Source of the DNA: Acidobacteriaceae bacterium
GTDB taxonomy: Bacteria > Acidobacteriota > Terriglobia > Terriglobales > Acidobacteriaceae
Length of the DNA stretch: 7,897 nucleotides
Reading direction: 5' to 3'
NCBI GenBank assembly: GCA_003165455.1
Contig: PLUJ01000225.1
Location: forward strand, 22,102 to 29,998
Position 1 is the stretch's first letter; each line of letters starts with the position of its first letter. Below are positions 6,483-7,897 of this stretch, in pieces. Made by a program: the position numbers and the translations under genes. A model generated the notes under the pieces. The model saw nothing but the letters and a program-made list of their open reading frames with translations. It was not told the origin of the DNA and did no database searches.

Positions 6483-7897
6483 GGGAGCCGAAATCGTTCT
6501 GCGGTGCGTGCACGCGGAGGGAGTCGACCTTGTGTTCGGCTATCCCGGCGGCGCGATTATGCCGTTGTATGACGCTTTAGAAGGAAGCGGAATCCGGCAT
6601 ATTCTAACGCGGCACGAGCAGGGCGCGGTGTTTGCCGCGGAGGGCTACGCACGGGCTACGGGAAAGGTTGGTGTGGCGATCGCAACCAGCGGCCCGGGGG
6701 CGACGAATCTGGTGACGGGCATCGCCGACGCGAAGATGGATTCGGTTCCGCTGGTCTGCATTACCGGGCAAGTTCGCAGCGCCATGATCGGTTCGGATGC
6801 ATTTCAGGAAACAGACGTTTTCGGGGTGACGCTTTCTTTGACGAAGTGGAGCCGCCTGGTACGAACCATCGACGAGATTCCAGAGGTAATCGCGGAGGGA
6901 TTTCACTGGGCGCGAAGTGGGCGTCCGGGACCGGTGGTGATCGATATTCCGACCGATCTGCTGAAGGCGAAGAAGGAATTTTTTGGGCCCGTGAAATTCG
7001 TGCCTCGTGTCCGAACCGAGGAAGCGAAGGCCGAGGGTAAAGTTGGAGACGCCCTTGTGACGTTGCTACAAAAGGCTTTGAAGCCGGTGGCGCTGGTAGG
7101 GGCAGGTGCAAAGCTTTCGGGGGCGGTTCATGAGCTGCGTTGCCTATTGGACGAGCTGAATGTTCCGACGTTTGCCACGGTACACGGGCTGGGCGCGGTT
7201 CCATCCGAGGCTCCTTATTACCTGGGTATGGTTGGAATGCATGGTACCCGGGCGGCGAATATGGCGCTGCACGAAACCGATCTGCTGCTGGTTTTTGGGG
7301 CGCGGCTGGATGACCGTGTGACGGGCGATCCAATCAAGTTTGCGCCCGATGCCAAGATCGTCCATTTTGAAATCGATCCGGCGCAACTGGATCGGGTGCG
7401 GGCGTGTGAGTTGCCGGTTCTTGGAAATCTCAGCGAGACGGTTCCAGCATTTCATTCGCAGTTACAAAAGGCTTCCCTGCCCGACTGGAGCGAATGGCGC
7501 GCCATGGCGTGCGGCCCGGAGAGAGCGAAGCTTGACGTTCGCGGGCTGGCTCAGCCGACGATGCTTTTTCTCGACGAACTGTTCAGCCGGCTGCCCGAAG
7601 ATAGCGTGATTGTCGCCGACGTAGGACAGCATCAGATGTGGGCGGCGCAGCGCTATCGATCGTCCTCGCCAAGAGGATTTATTACTTCGGGCGGCTTAGG
7701 TGCGATGGGTTTTGCTCTGCCGGCTGCTGTGGGAGTCCAACTGGCGAAGCCGGAGACCTGTGTCCTGTGCGTTTCCGGCGATGGCGGATTTCAGATGAAT
7801 ATTCAGGAAATGGCCACGGTGCATCGTCTCGGGCTTCCGATCAAGATGGTGATTGTCGACAACAAATATCTTGGGATGGTGCGGCAGTGGCAGCAAC
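6475..7897 (+). CDS. ilvB: acetolactate synthase large subunit, partial (C-terminus off the right edge)
   Basis: The first 474 residues of roughly 570-600 are present. The enzyme condenses two pyruvates, or pyruvate and 2-oxobutyrate, using thiamine diphosphate, Mg2+ and FAD, and makes the substrate of the ilvC product. The N-terminal ThDP domain has VFGYPGGAIMPLYDAL, then RHEQGA with catalytic Glu48, then AIATSGPGATNLVTGIADA. The middle FAD domain includes FGARLDDRVTGD. The ThDP motif begins GDGGFQMN at 435-442 and ends VDNKYLGMVRQWQ, with metal ligands D436 and N463; the usual NN is DN, keeping the second Asn. The start ATG 6475 overlaps the ilvC stop by 8 bases in the +1 frame, and MLKGAEIVLRCVHAEGV aligns with the normal family start. 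The small regulatory subunit (ilvN) would be expected just beyond the window but is not visible. Confidence 0.95.

Noticed and set aside
6761..7333. 190-residue leftward proline/arginine-rich frame
   Set aside because: It is the antisense shadow of ilvB; its composition is that of a GC-rich reverse frame.
7855..7866. VDN in place of the usual NN in the acetolactate synthase ThDP motif, considered as a defect
   Set aside because: The second Asn, which is the metal ligand, is kept and all other motifs are intact, so activity is expected.

Overview
The window reads as ordinary chromosomal DNA from a moderately GC-rich Gram-negative bacterium, most likely an Acidobacteriota. That placement is an inference. 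It rests on the style of several proteins: a two-domain PilZ protein, a small IPT/TIG lipoprotein, a small secreted orphan protein, and a four-helix membrane protein of a kind I associate with that phylum. No rRNA, tRNA, CRISPR array, transposase, phage gene or plasmid function is visible.

Left part (1-2430): a PilZ-domain gene runs leftward off the window edge. It is divergent from a gene for ribonuclease HII (rnhB). A separate rightward gene follows for a ferredoxin/flavodoxin-NADP+ reductase, with its own promoter-like sequence and a TTG start.

Middle part (2431-5104): a leftward pair encodes a TetR-family repressor and a small cupin, translationally coupled through a GTGA overlap. Upstream of it, also leftward, is a small membrane protein gene whose 5' end appears to carry a +1 frameshift. 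Divergent from that gene is a small secreted protein of unknown function, with a 9-bp inverted repeat between the two starts. Two hairpins separate the secreted protein from a convergent IPT/TIG lipoprotein gene.

Right part (5105-7897): branched-chain amino-acid biosynthesis genes. ilvC (ketol-acid reductoisomerase) overlaps by 8 bp the start of ilvB (acetolactate synthase large subunit), which runs off the right edge. A TTGACA promoter and a TetR-type palindrome lie just before ilvC.

The most interesting signals are four. First, two nearly identical TetR-type palindromes (core CGACCG[T/G]TCGGT) sit at the promoters of the reductase and of ilvC, with a TetR gene between them, which suggests a small regulon. 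Second, the membrane protein gene carries a probable frameshift. Third, the KARI cofactor loop is acidic where NADPH-dependent enzymes usually have arginine, hinting at NADH use. Fourth, there is an unexplained operator-like inverted repeat at 4006-4034. I do not see a novel multi-gene system here.
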